From Gammaproteobacteria bacterium (GTDB lineage Bacteria > Pseudomonadota > Gammaproteobacteria > JAUIAT01): a stretch of DNA of 64,000 bases. Where the stretch lies: the NCBI GenBank assembly GCA_030425295.1, contig JAUIAT010000004.1, forward strand, positions 1 to 64,000, read 5' to 3'. This document shows positions 19,752 through 26,652 of this stretch, one piece after another (positions within the stretch are counted from its first letter, which is position 1; every line of letters begins with the position of its first letter). The translations under genes and the position numbers were made by a program. Below the pieces are notes generated by a model. It saw only the letters and a list, made by a program, of their open reading frames with translations, made no database searches and was not told the DNA's origin.

Positions 19752-20852
19752 ATGCTCAAACGTCTCATAATATTTTTAGGACTTATGTTCCTCGCAACTG
19801 GCGCAATTGCAAAGCAAGCAAAGGATATATACAAAGATACAAAGCAATCAATATTTACGGTTTACAGCACTACAAGCGATACTAAAAGAATACTAAGTTT
19901 CGGCAGTGCTGTGGCTGTCACCCCTAATATTCTTGCAACTAACTGCCATATTTTTATTACAGGAGATAGGCAATTAGTAGAAATAAATGAAAAACGCACT
20001 CCAGCAAAGCTTGTTTATCAAGACTCAAGACAAGACCTATGTTTACTAAAAATACCCAAAGCTAATTTCAAACCTGTAAAAATGTACAACGCTAATGAAA
20101 TAGAAATTGGCGAAGAAGTTTATGCTATTGGTAATCCAATAGGATTAGATAAAAGCTTGTCACGCGGGATCATTTCCAATAAACACATTTGGCGAGGAGG
20201 AACCTTACTACAAACTGATGCTAGCATATCAAAAGGATCCAGTGGTGGAGGGCTTTTTGACAACCAAGGAAGGTTAATTGGCATAACAACCATGATGGCA
20301 GCAGATGGAAATGATATCAGCATGGCAATTCCGCCTTCAGCAGTTCGCAAGGGTTTAGCAGAAGTCAGAAAATTCCCTAACCGAGTAGTTAAAGTGTCAA
20401 ATGAAGAAAAGCTACTTGGCCTTTTTGGGAAAGAGCGTATTGCTTTAGTTCAGCACCAAAGTCAGTGTTTTATCTTTATTTTTAACAAACCATTAAACCA
20501 AAATCCTGAGTTATCACTTATATGGTGGCCAAACAACCCTAACTATATGTTTGTATTAACTGAAGATAAAAAACCTAATAAAAACTTTCTACTGATCAAT
20601 GGTGCGCCGGCAAAAGACTATTTAGTCTTTGAAAAACATCGATATCCAGTTGCAAATTACCGCGATTTTAATGGAATGCCCATGCGGTACACTACGATAC
20701 CTTTCAGCCCTAAAGAATCATTAATGAATGAAAAAGATATAACTTACCACCAATTTAACAAAACCCATCATATGACTACCTTTACACTAAAAGGATTTCA
20801 ACAAGCTATTAAGATGTATGATCAAGAGTGTGGTATGCCTGGTGGATTTTAG
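19752..20852 (+). CDS. Periplasmic trypsin-like serine protease (S1C-like)
   Basis: A signal peptide (about 1-20, ending AIA) is followed by a chymotrypsin-fold protease with a full catalytic triad: His66 in NILATNCHIF, Asp95 in SRQDLCLLK and Ser164 in KGSSGGGLFD. Unlike DegP/DegQ there is no recognisable PDZ domain. The C-terminal 170 residues instead form an unassigned domain with Trp/Tyr and Cys (IWWPNNPNYMFVL, and CGMPGGF at the end). A role in envelope protein quality control or host-protein cleavage is inference. It is monocistronic or the first gene before lemA, which has its own promoter-like sequence. Confidence 0.85.
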   Translation: MLKRLIIFLGLMFLATGAIAKQAKDIYKDTKQSIFTVYSTTSDTKRILSFGSAVAVTPNILATNCHIFITGDRQLVEINEKRTPAKLVYQDSRQDLCLLKIPKANFKPVKMYNANEIEIGEEVYAIGNPIGLDKSLSRGIISNKHIWRGGTLLQTDASISKGSSGGGLFDNQGRLIGITTMMAADGNDISMAIPPSAVRKGLAEVRKFPNRVVKVSNEEKLLGLFGKERIALVQHQSQCFIFIFNKPLNQNPELSLIWWPNNPNYMFVLTEDKKPNKNFLLINGAPAKDYLVFEKHRYPVANYRDFNGMPMRYTTIPFSPKESLMNEKDITYHQFNKTHHMTTFTLKGFQQAIKMYDQECGMPGGF

Positions 20853-20914
20853 CTTTTTAAACAGTTTGTATTGCAGCTAAAAAATGCTAAAAACGTACCA
20901 GATGATTAACAATC

Positions 20915-20923
20915 TGCTATAAT
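20915..20923 (+). promoter_or_regulatory. Extended -10 promoter for lemA-htpX
   Basis: TGC plus a perfect TATAAT (20918-20923) sits about 60 bases before the lemA ATG; AGGAG precedes the start. The -35 region is poor. Confidence 0.5.
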
Positions 20924-20982
20924 TCCACTAGCATCTGTTAACCACAGATACTAAGTAATCTGAGAAACGTCAGGAGAAAATC

Positions 20983-21555
20983 ATGCTAATAGGAATCATA
21001 ATTGCGCTTCTTCTAATTGGCGCTTACATCGTTATGGTATACAACACTTTAATCGCGATGATTGAAGCTGTTAAAAACAATGAAAAACAAATAGATATTC
21101 AGTTAGACAGACGTTACAAGGTTTTTGAGTCTCTTATAAATGTCGTACGCAAATATATGGATTACGAAAAGTCGACTCTAAAAGACGTTGTAGCACTTCG
21201 TAATCAAGCTCAAAAAGCTCAAGAAAAAGGAGATGCCAAAACTAGAATGGCAGCTGAAGATAAGATATCAGGCATTCTCGGTGGGTTGAACGTAGTTTTT
21301 GAGCAATATCCAGATTTGAAAGCCAACCAAAACGCTATGCAATTACAAGAAGAAATTGTTAGCACAGAAAATAAATTAGCCTATTCGAAGCAGGCATTTA
21401 ATGACAGCATAGAACGTTATAATGCGAAGAAAAAATCCTTCTTCCCAGCAATAGTAGTAGCAATGTTTTCAGGAAAACTAGATTTTAATTTCACTTATTG
21501 GCAATTAAGTGAAGAAAAGGTTAAAGAGCAAGAAGACTATAAAGTTAACTTATAA
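20983..21555 (+). CDS. lemA: LemA family protein
   Basis: The 190-residue protein has one N-terminal transmembrane segment (IGIIIALLLIGAYIVMVYN) and a long helical domain. The LemA signature is present: NTLIAMIEAVKNNEKQIDIQ, then RRYKVFESLINVVRKYMDYE. LemA proteins are membrane-anchored four-helix proteins of uncertain function, commonly encoded next to the membrane protease HtpX. That is the case here, with a gap of 13 bases. Confidence 0.92.
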   Translation: MLIGIIIALLLIGAYIVMVYNTLIAMIEAVKNNEKQIDIQLDRRYKVFESLINVVRKYMDYEKSTLKDVVALRNQAQKAQEKGDAKTRMAAEDKISGILGGLNVVFEQYPDLKANQNAMQLQEEIVSTENKLAYSKQAFNDSIERYNAKKKSFFPAIVVAMFSGKLDFNFTYWQLSEEKVKEQEDYKVNL

Positions 21556-21568
21556 GGTTTAACTTAAA

Positions 21569-22618
21569 ATGAAACCGTTAGATAACTACCATGCTGGTAC
21601 AGCTAACTGGCGCGAAGTCATTAGGCAGAATAAAAACAAAAGCAGACTTGTCATATTTTCTTTTATTGCGATCTATATGTTAGTCGGCTTTCTTTTGGAT
21701 CTTGTAATTTATGCTGAAATGTATCCGAGAGCATCTATTAGTACTATTTTACATGCGCTGATGACTCTACAACTCGAACCAATAGCAACTATTATCGCTG
21801 GCATTGTGGCTATCATCTCAATTTGGATAACAATTTCCTTTCACAATAAAATTATGCTTTTTGGCACCGACTATCACGAAATCACAGCCGAGAATGCAAA
21901 AACCTTTGAAGAAAAACAACTTTACAATACTGTTGAAGAAATGAAACTTGCGGCTGGCCTTTCTTACATGCCGCGCGTATATATTATTAATGCTGAATAC
22001 ATGAATGCCTTTGCCAGTGGCTACACAGAAAAATCAGCAATGGTAGCTATAACAAAGGGACTTTTAGAAAAGCTAGATCGTGATGAAACAACTGCAGTTA
22101 TGGCTCATGAATTAAGTCACATCAAACATCTTGATATAAAGTTAACTCTTGTTGCTACAGTTCTTGCTAATCTTATTGTTACAGCAATAGATATCGTCTT
22201 TTATAATGTTTTATTTAGCTCTAATAGAAATAGTGAAAATTCAAAAGGCCGAGCAAATCTGTACTTAATAATCGTGATTTTAAGGTTCATTTTACCGCTT
22301 ATAACAGTAATACTCTTAATGTTTTTAAGCAGAAGTCGCGAATATATGGCCGATGCAGGGTGTGTTGAATTAATGAGAAACAACGAACCTTTAGCTCGTG
22401 CTTTAATGAAAATCCAAAGTGATCACGAGGAAAATGAAGAAAAATATTCTAAAGCATATGAATCAACTTCAAGTGAAGCTTTTCGACGAGAAGCCTATAT
22501 TTTTGATCCAGTACTAGCTGGTATTGATTCAGTAAGCTCTGTTGCAGACTTTTTCTCAACCCACCCGGGTATTAATAATAGATTAAAAGCCCTTGGCTTT
22601 ACTGCAAAAAAATCTTAA
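21569..22618 (+). CDS. htpX: HtpX-like M48 zinc metallopeptidase
   Basis: This inner-membrane zinc protease acts in quality control of membrane proteins. The 349 residues contain two N-terminal hydrophobic segments (about 28-48 and 70-92), the zinc motif HELSH (His180, Glu181, His184) and two more hydrophobic stretches (about 195-215 and 232-252). The third zinc ligand region is SREYMADAGCVEL. The C-terminus HPGINNRLKALG is typical of the family. It is longer than E. coli HtpX and close to the LemA-associated type. It is co-transcribed with lemA. Confidence 0.92.
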   Translation: MKPLDNYHAGTANWREVIRQNKNKSRLVIFSFIAIYMLVGFLLDLVIYAEMYPRASISTILHALMTLQLEPIATIIAGIVAIISIWITISFHNKIMLFGTDYHEITAENAKTFEEKQLYNTVEEMKLAAGLSYMPRVYIINAEYMNAFASGYTEKSAMVAITKGLLEKLDRDETTAVMAHELSHIKHLDIKLTLVATVLANLIVTAIDIVFYNVLFSSNRNSENSKGRANLYLIIVILRFILPLITVILLMFLSRSREYMADAGCVELMRNNEPLARALMKIQSDHEENEEKYSKAYESTSSEAFRREAYIFDPVLAGIDSVSSVADFFSTHPGINNRLKALGFTAKKS

Positions 22619-22650
22619 GATCTAGATGCTGGCTTTCAAACTTAAGTTTT

Positions 22651-22727
22651 GTCCCGGTAGCTCAGCTGGATAGAGCGGTTCCCTCCTAAGGAACAGGCCA
22701 GGGGTTCGAATCCTCTCCGGGACACCA
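22651..22727 (+). tRNA. tRNA-Arg(CCT)
   Basis: This 77-base cloverleaf has acceptor GTCCCGG/CCGGGAC, a D arm, the anticodon stem GTTCC/GGAAC with loop CTCCTAA (anticodon CCT), a T arm with TTCGAAT, and an encoded CCA end. Confidence 0.95.
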
Positions 22728-22821
22728 ATATAATTAACAAATAACTACTGCAAATAATAAATGCTTTGCATTTCCTACCTTCTTACCCCAAACACCAGGC
22801 AATTGCCCACACCTTACATAC

Positions 22822-22851
22822 AAAAAAAGACATCACTAAGGTGCCTTTTTT
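22822..22851 (-). terminator. Imperfect hairpin terminator after the beta-barrel gene
   Basis: Read on the minus strand, A-rich sequence and CAC-CTTA-GTG form a short imperfect stem ending in a run of T, just past the stop at 22864. It is symmetric enough to act in both directions. Confidence 0.5.
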
Positions 22852-22863
22852 CACTAATATATT

Positions 22864-23553
22864 CTAGGAAACTTTAAAAGTATAGCTTAAACCAGCCCCA
22901 ACAAACCCTAAAGAAGGAACGTAATCATCTTTACTGCTAGCTTTGAGGTTCTCACCAAAAACTTTAGATGCTGTAACATCAACAGCTACTTGATTCCATT
23001 TATACCCAAAACCAACAGCAGCTTTTGGAGCAGAACCTTTAGCAGTAGCTGAACCGTCAAAATCATGCACAGACGAAGTTACTTTAAGTTTCGTTGTAAC
23101 AGAAGAAAATCCACCCTTAGCAAATACAAACCAGTTTGTATTTGAAATAGGCAATGTAGCCTTAGCCATTAAGTCAAAAGCGCTTGCAGAAACTTTTTCG
23201 TCAAGATAAGCACTATCAGTTGAAGCATCATAAGTATTATCTGCATACTGATTGTAACCAGCTTCTAGCGCAAAATACTTATTTAAGTTTACTCCAGCAT
23301 AAACGTTCCACCCAAAGCCACCCTGATCTATTTCTTGATTGCTAGCACCAGTAGCCTTTGTAATATTTTCAAAATAATTACCTTCATCTATACGAGAGCC
23401 ACCCAGATGACCACCTAAATAGAAACTTTGCTTGAAATTTTCAGCCGCATCATGACTTACACCTGGAGCCTTAACGGCGTTTGCTGCATTTACGGATGCA
23501 GACACCAACATTAAACTGCAGGCGCCAAGAAAAATAGCATTAAGCTTTCTCAT
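22864..23553 (-). CDS. Outer membrane beta-barrel protein (OmpA-like porin fold)
   Basis: The 229-residue protein has a signal peptide (about 1-24, cleaved near VNAANA). It then shows alternating amphipathic strands typical of an eight-stranded outer-membrane barrel: FYLGGHLGGSRI, GFGWNVYAGVNLNKYFALEA, AAVGFGYKWNQVAVDVTAS, and a final strand GFVGAGLSYTFKVS. It has no C-terminal peptidoglycan-binding domain. It belongs to the broad OmpW/OmpA-TM surface-protein type. It is separated from the next gene upstream by a strong terminator. Confidence 0.8.
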   Translation of the reverse strand: MRKLNAIFLGACSLMLVSASVNAANAVKAPGVSHDAAENFKQSFYLGGHLGGSRIDEGNYFENITKATGASNQEIDQGGFGWNVYAGVNLNKYFALEAGYNQYADNTYDASTDSAYLDEKVSASAFDLMAKATLPISNTNWFVFAKGGFSSVTTKLKVTSSVHDFDGSATAKGSAPKAAVGFGYKWNQVAVDVTASKVFGENLKASSKDDYVPSLGFVGAGLSYTFKVS

Positions 23554-23619
23554 AATAAAACCTTATTTATATCAACTTATAACTAGCGAATGCTAACAAA
23601 GCAGTTTAAGCATGTAAAT

Positions 23620-23647
23620 AAAAAAAGGCGCATAAGATGCCTTTTTT
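23620..23647 (-). terminator. Rho-independent terminator after the PEGA-like gene
   Basis: AAAAAAGGCGCAT, loop AA, GATGCCTTTTTT: a stem with one internal mismatch and T run, immediately downstream (minus strand) of the stop at 23660. Confidence 0.75.
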
Positions 23648-23659
23648 CTGATTAATACG

Positions 23660-24139
23660 CTAAGTAGTTAAACGATCAAGCTGACCAACCTTACGACCTT
23701 TATCTTTCTCAGCTACATTTTTACGCAAAGTAATTGTAAGAGTATTTTCCCCTACTTCATCTTGAACAATATTTTTCGCGGACTCGATATCTAAATCAGG
23801 CTCTAAATTATATATTGCACCATCACCAGCATCTACGATAAGGCCAATGACTCCACCCAAAAGAACGTTACCAAAATACCATCCACTAATTGTTTTTTTC
23901 AATTTCAAATTAGCTGGCTTATAGCCAGAAAGAGAAATATTCACCGTATGCTCTTTGGCCCGTGTTAATCTTACCGTCGTCGGGGTCTTACCGTGAGAGA
24001 TGTTATCGACTTTTATATTTGCAGAATCTGGCTTAGAAATGAAGGTTTCTTCCTGTTCAGTACCATGCATTATACTTGCACAATCACACAACGTCATTAC
24101 AAGAAAAACACCAATGGTAGCTATAAGTTTTTTCATCAT
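23660..24139 (-). CDS. PEGA-domain-like envelope protein, possible lipoprotein
   Basis: The 159-residue protein has an N-terminal hydrophobic export segment followed by CASIMHGTEQE, a start common to small envelope lipoproteins. A PEGA-like stretch follows: ISKPDSANIKVDNISHGKTP, then HTVNISLSGYKPANLKLKK. A short hydrophobic segment (GNVLLGGVIGLIVDAGDGAI) follows at about 90-110. The residues before the candidate lipid-anchor Cys are LCD, not the usual small residues, so lipidation is doubtful. The function is unknown. Confidence 0.65.
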   Translation of the reverse strand: MMKKLIATIGVFLVMTLCDCASIMHGTEQEETFISKPDSANIKVDNISHGKTPTTVRLTRAKEHTVNISLSGYKPANLKLKKTISGWYFGNVLLGGVIGLIVDAGDGAIYNLEPDLDIESAKNIVQDEVGENTLTITLRKNVAEKDKGRKVGQLDRLTT

Positions 24140-24333
24140 TATTACCTTTTATTTTTTTCAAATAAAACCTCCCTGTCACCATTTTTCATCCATAAAAATC
24201 ATTCAAACAAGTTTTAACCTGTTTTCAAGTCTTAATATAATACCAACCATAAAAAAAACAGATAATCCAACCAAGAATTTTTAGGAGAATTATCTGTAAC
24301 ACAGTTAGATCAACACTCTCAAACTTTTGTTTC

Positions 24334-24492
24334 CTGGCCTAAAGTTTAAGTCAAAATCAACATCTAGATCTTTTTCGCTCTTCATCGTTACCATCAATTT
24401 TAACGACAATTCGGAATTCATTATTGACGATAAACTTTCTGAAGCCTTCTTTTAATCTGCCCTCTATTGATTCTATTTGACCGTTTGCAGTA
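24334..24492 (-). pseudogene. Short Rhs core fragment with an internal deletion
   Basis: The bases closely match two separated parts of the giant Rhs gene (around 28580-28620 and 28725-28820) joined with the intervening 110 or so bases missing. The rest of the 24140-24660 gap holds nothing else I can identify. The fragment lies downstream of the second toxin-immunity pair, as expected of leftovers from an earlier tip insertion. Confidence 0.75.
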
Positions 24493-24660
24493 TAAGGTCA
24501 CCCTCCTAGCCACGATATTGTTGAAATTGGATCAATCACCAATTCAGGAAAAAAATTTATCGCCAATTATCAGGATTGAGCGACATAAATCAAGTTTGAA
24601 AAACATAAATACTGAAATTTTCAACGCCAAAATTTCGCATCTTGTAGTGATATGGGTATA

Positions 24661-24867
24661 TCAGCGTTTCCAATTGGGCGGCCAGTCATCAAAGTCTTTA
24701 ACAGAGCTCTCGTCAACTAACAAAGTAAACATTGCTTCATCAGGAAAATCGTTCAACCTGATCTTTAAGCTATGCCCAAACTTCTGTGTTTGGTAGGGGT
24801 GCTCAGGATCACCCGTTTCAACCCAATTTAAATCAATATCAAAATAATTTGCATTCTTTTGGAACAT
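24661..24867 (-). CDS. Candidate immunity protein for the second Rhs tip
   Basis: This acidic 68-residue protein (MFQKNANYFDIDLNWVETGD, ending DFDDWPPNWKR) has no signal peptide. It starts 11 bases after the stop of the second toxin tip, preceded by TAGGA. Small acidic genes directly after Rhs tips usually encode the matching immunity protein. That position, not any recognised family, is the basis of the call. Confidence 0.55.
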   Translation of the reverse strand: MFQKNANYFDIDLNWVETGDPEHPYQTQKFGHSLKIRLNDFPDEAMFTLLVDESSVKDFDDWPPNWKR

Positions 24868-24878
24868 TCCTATAATTC

Positions 24879-25979
24879 CTATTTTGGATTAAACATTGCA
24901 TTGTATTCAGGGTTAGTCATTCTCGAGCTATCTATTATAGCCTGATAAATTTCTCGATCTGAATAACCCATCGAAGCATAGCCATCATATAAATACTCAA
25001 ACGTCGGGCCATTTGGGTTTCCGTATTTTGCTAAATCTCTAGTTTGTAGTAATTCAACATCAGCAGGATTTGCCATTAGAGATCTTGCTTGCAACCTTGC
25101 ATCATGCCTTATTCCATAAGAATTAATTGCACGACCTTCCAAGCTAACATTGTGCCTGATCCATTGTTCATTCAACTTTGGGATTGGTTCAACAGTCTGA
25201 TTATACCAATACCTAACATCAGTATTACTTAACGGCTGAGTTCTAGCTTTTAGCTCCAACTCGAGTGCATTTGATCTATTGGTTAAAACTGAAAAATTAG
25301 ATGAATCATTTTCTCTTACTTTTCTAAATTTCTCAACATTAGCCTCAACTCGGGCACGTATTATTGCCTGCTCCGAGGACTTAAAACCAAACTTCCCAAC
25401 TCTCCACAACTTAGGAGCAATTTTAACTCCTTTAGCCATTAGACCACCAACCAATGGAACTGCAGCCAAACCTGCCATAACAAGACACGTATTCCTACTC
25501 ATAGTTTCATTGGTAATAGGATCCATTCCTGTATAGCATGAATATGATAGATAACTAGGACCTATACCCGGAATCATGCTTACTCCCACGGATACTAGCT
25601 CTTTCATTATATTCCAATCTTTTCCAACATCACCAACTGCATGCACAACTTTACCTGTATGCAGATTTCTTGGCGTGACACGAGGTGAAGATTGCTTTAC
25701 TGGTCTATTGAATCTTTCAACCTCGCGAATATATTCTCGCTTATTCATCTCTTCTATTTGCTTCTTCCAGAAAGCATTTGAAGATGGAGAGGTTGCAGAG
25801 TACGAACTTTGGTTTGATCTATGATTTTTGCCAAACAGTGTAGATCTATGATTTGAAACATGCGCCTTGTGAGGTTGTGGCGTGGTTTTTTTATGCTCAG
25901 ACCTATATCTAGTCCATGCATCTTCTGATACTTTGTGGCCATATTGCCCCAAGGATACACCTATGCTATTAACAACCAT
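24879..25979 (-). CDS. Displaced (orphan) Rhs C-terminal toxin tip
   Basis: The 366-residue frame opens with a block of about 95 residues (MVVNSIGVSLGQYGHKVSED through EVERFNRPVK) nearly identical to residues 3978-4072 of the giant Rhs protein. It then diverges completely. A hydrophobic pre-toxin segment follows (about 150-185, VAAVPLVGG region), then a new tip with RHNVSLEGRAINSYGIRHDA, ARSLMANPADVELLQTRDLA and YGNPNGPTFEYL. I do not know the tip's activity. The frame has an ATG but no evident ribosome site. Upstream it continues into a decayed Rhs tail with a stop at 25994-25996, so it is probably silent unless recombined onto the main gene. Confidence 0.75.
   Translation of the reverse strand: MVVNSIGVSLGQYGHKVSEDAWTRYRSEHKKTTPQPHKAHVSNHRSTLFGKNHRSNQSSYSATSPSSNAFWKKQIEEMNKREYIREVERFNRPVKQSSPRVTPRNLHTGKVVHAVGDVGKDWNIMKELVSVGVSMIPGIGPSYLSYSCYTGMDPITNETMSRNTCLVMAGLAAVPLVGGLMAKGVKIAPKLWRVGKFGFKSSEQAIIRARVEANVEKFRKVRENDSSNFSVLTNRSNALELELKARTQPLSNTDVRYWYNQTVEPIPKLNEQWIRHNVSLEGRAINSYGIRHDARLQARSLMANPADVELLQTRDLAKYGNPNGPTFEYLYDGYASMGYSDREIYQAIIDSSRMTNPEYNAMFNPK
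25695..25979 (-). repeat. Recombination block shared by both Rhs tips (distal copy)
   Basis: About 285 bases near-identical to 27458-27742, marking the conserved-to-variable junction of the toxin tips. Confidence 0.9.
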
Positions 25980-26363
25980 TGAGTCAAAGTTCTAAGGCTT
26001 ATTCTCAATCAGGTGGTTTAATTCCATGCTAGAAAACTGCTGTACAAGGCTAGTAGCTAAATAGCCTTGGAGTACTTCGCTTTGCGGTAACGATGCACCT
26101 ACCACTGCATCAATCTGACCTATCATTGAACTTCTTATGGTCATATGATCATGAAATGCAAGATTATTGATTCATCAGATTTCTAGCCCCGCCTCGCAAC
26201 ACTCTACCCCAAAATTGAGGATTTGCACCAAAATATACTTTAGCTACTTGAGTAAACTCAGACCCAGCTGCACCACTTACCGTGCTACGAAGTAATTCAT
26301 TAGCATTAATTCCATTACGAAGGCCGCCAGCATCTTCTATACCTTGCTTTGCAAGATCTCCTG
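25980..26363 (-). pseudogene. Decayed copy of the Rhs tail upstream of the orphan tip
   Basis: Translation recovers GDLAKQGIEDAGGLRNGINA and NELLRSTVSGAA, then a diverged stretch ending GGARNLMNQ. This parallels residues of the giant Rhs protein near 3855-3930. After MNQ the frame breaks (near 26172). It resumes in another frame as LAFHDHM, then EVLQGYLATSLVQQFSSMEL, and meets a TAG at 25994-25996 just before the orphan tip block. It begins right after the stop of the first immunity candidate, so the module was probably displaced when the current tip was inserted. Confidence 0.85.
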
Positions 26364-26367
26364 TAAC

Positions 26368-26652
26368 TTACCCAAGTTTTTTTGAAACTTTTAATCCAAG
26401 CTCAGTAATTTTAGTACAACGTTTAAATAATGGTGTATCCCAATCCATGCTCTCAAGACAAAACCTGCTAAGTATTTTGGTAGCAATTTTTAAATCGTTT
26501 GCATTGTTAGTCTTTTCCACATCTTGCAAATAGTCATAAAGATTATTTTTAAGGTACCACTCAAGACTTTCTTGTTGTGGCTGCTGCACATCCAATTCAC
26601 TTAACAACACTTCAACCTCACTAATCAACTTATTTTTATTAATAATTTCCAT
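26368..26652 (-). CDS. Candidate immunity protein for the current Rhs tip
   Basis: The 94-residue, acidic, all-helical-looking protein (MEIINKNKLISEVEVLLSEL, ending LGLKVSKKLG) has no signal peptide. Its ATG lies 14 bases inside the end of the giant Rhs frame, so translation of the two is probably coupled. Placement directly after the toxin tip is the reason for the call; I recognise no immunity family. Confidence 0.65.
   Translation of the reverse strand: MEIINKNKLISEVEVLLSELDVQQPQQESLEWYLKNNLYDYLQDVEKTNNANDLKIATKILSRFCLESMDWDTPLFKRCTKITELGLKVSKKLG

Noticed and set aside
24467-24796. A 109-codon plus-strand frame
   Set aside because: It runs antisense through the Rhs fragment and the immunity candidate. 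Its start region is Rhs sequence on the wrong strand.
24879-25979. Reading the orphan tip as a normal stand-alone toxin gene
   Set aside because: Its first 95 residues are a piece of the Rhs shell, there is no clear ribosome site, and the sequence before the ATG is a decayed Rhs tail with a stop. A stored tip fits better.
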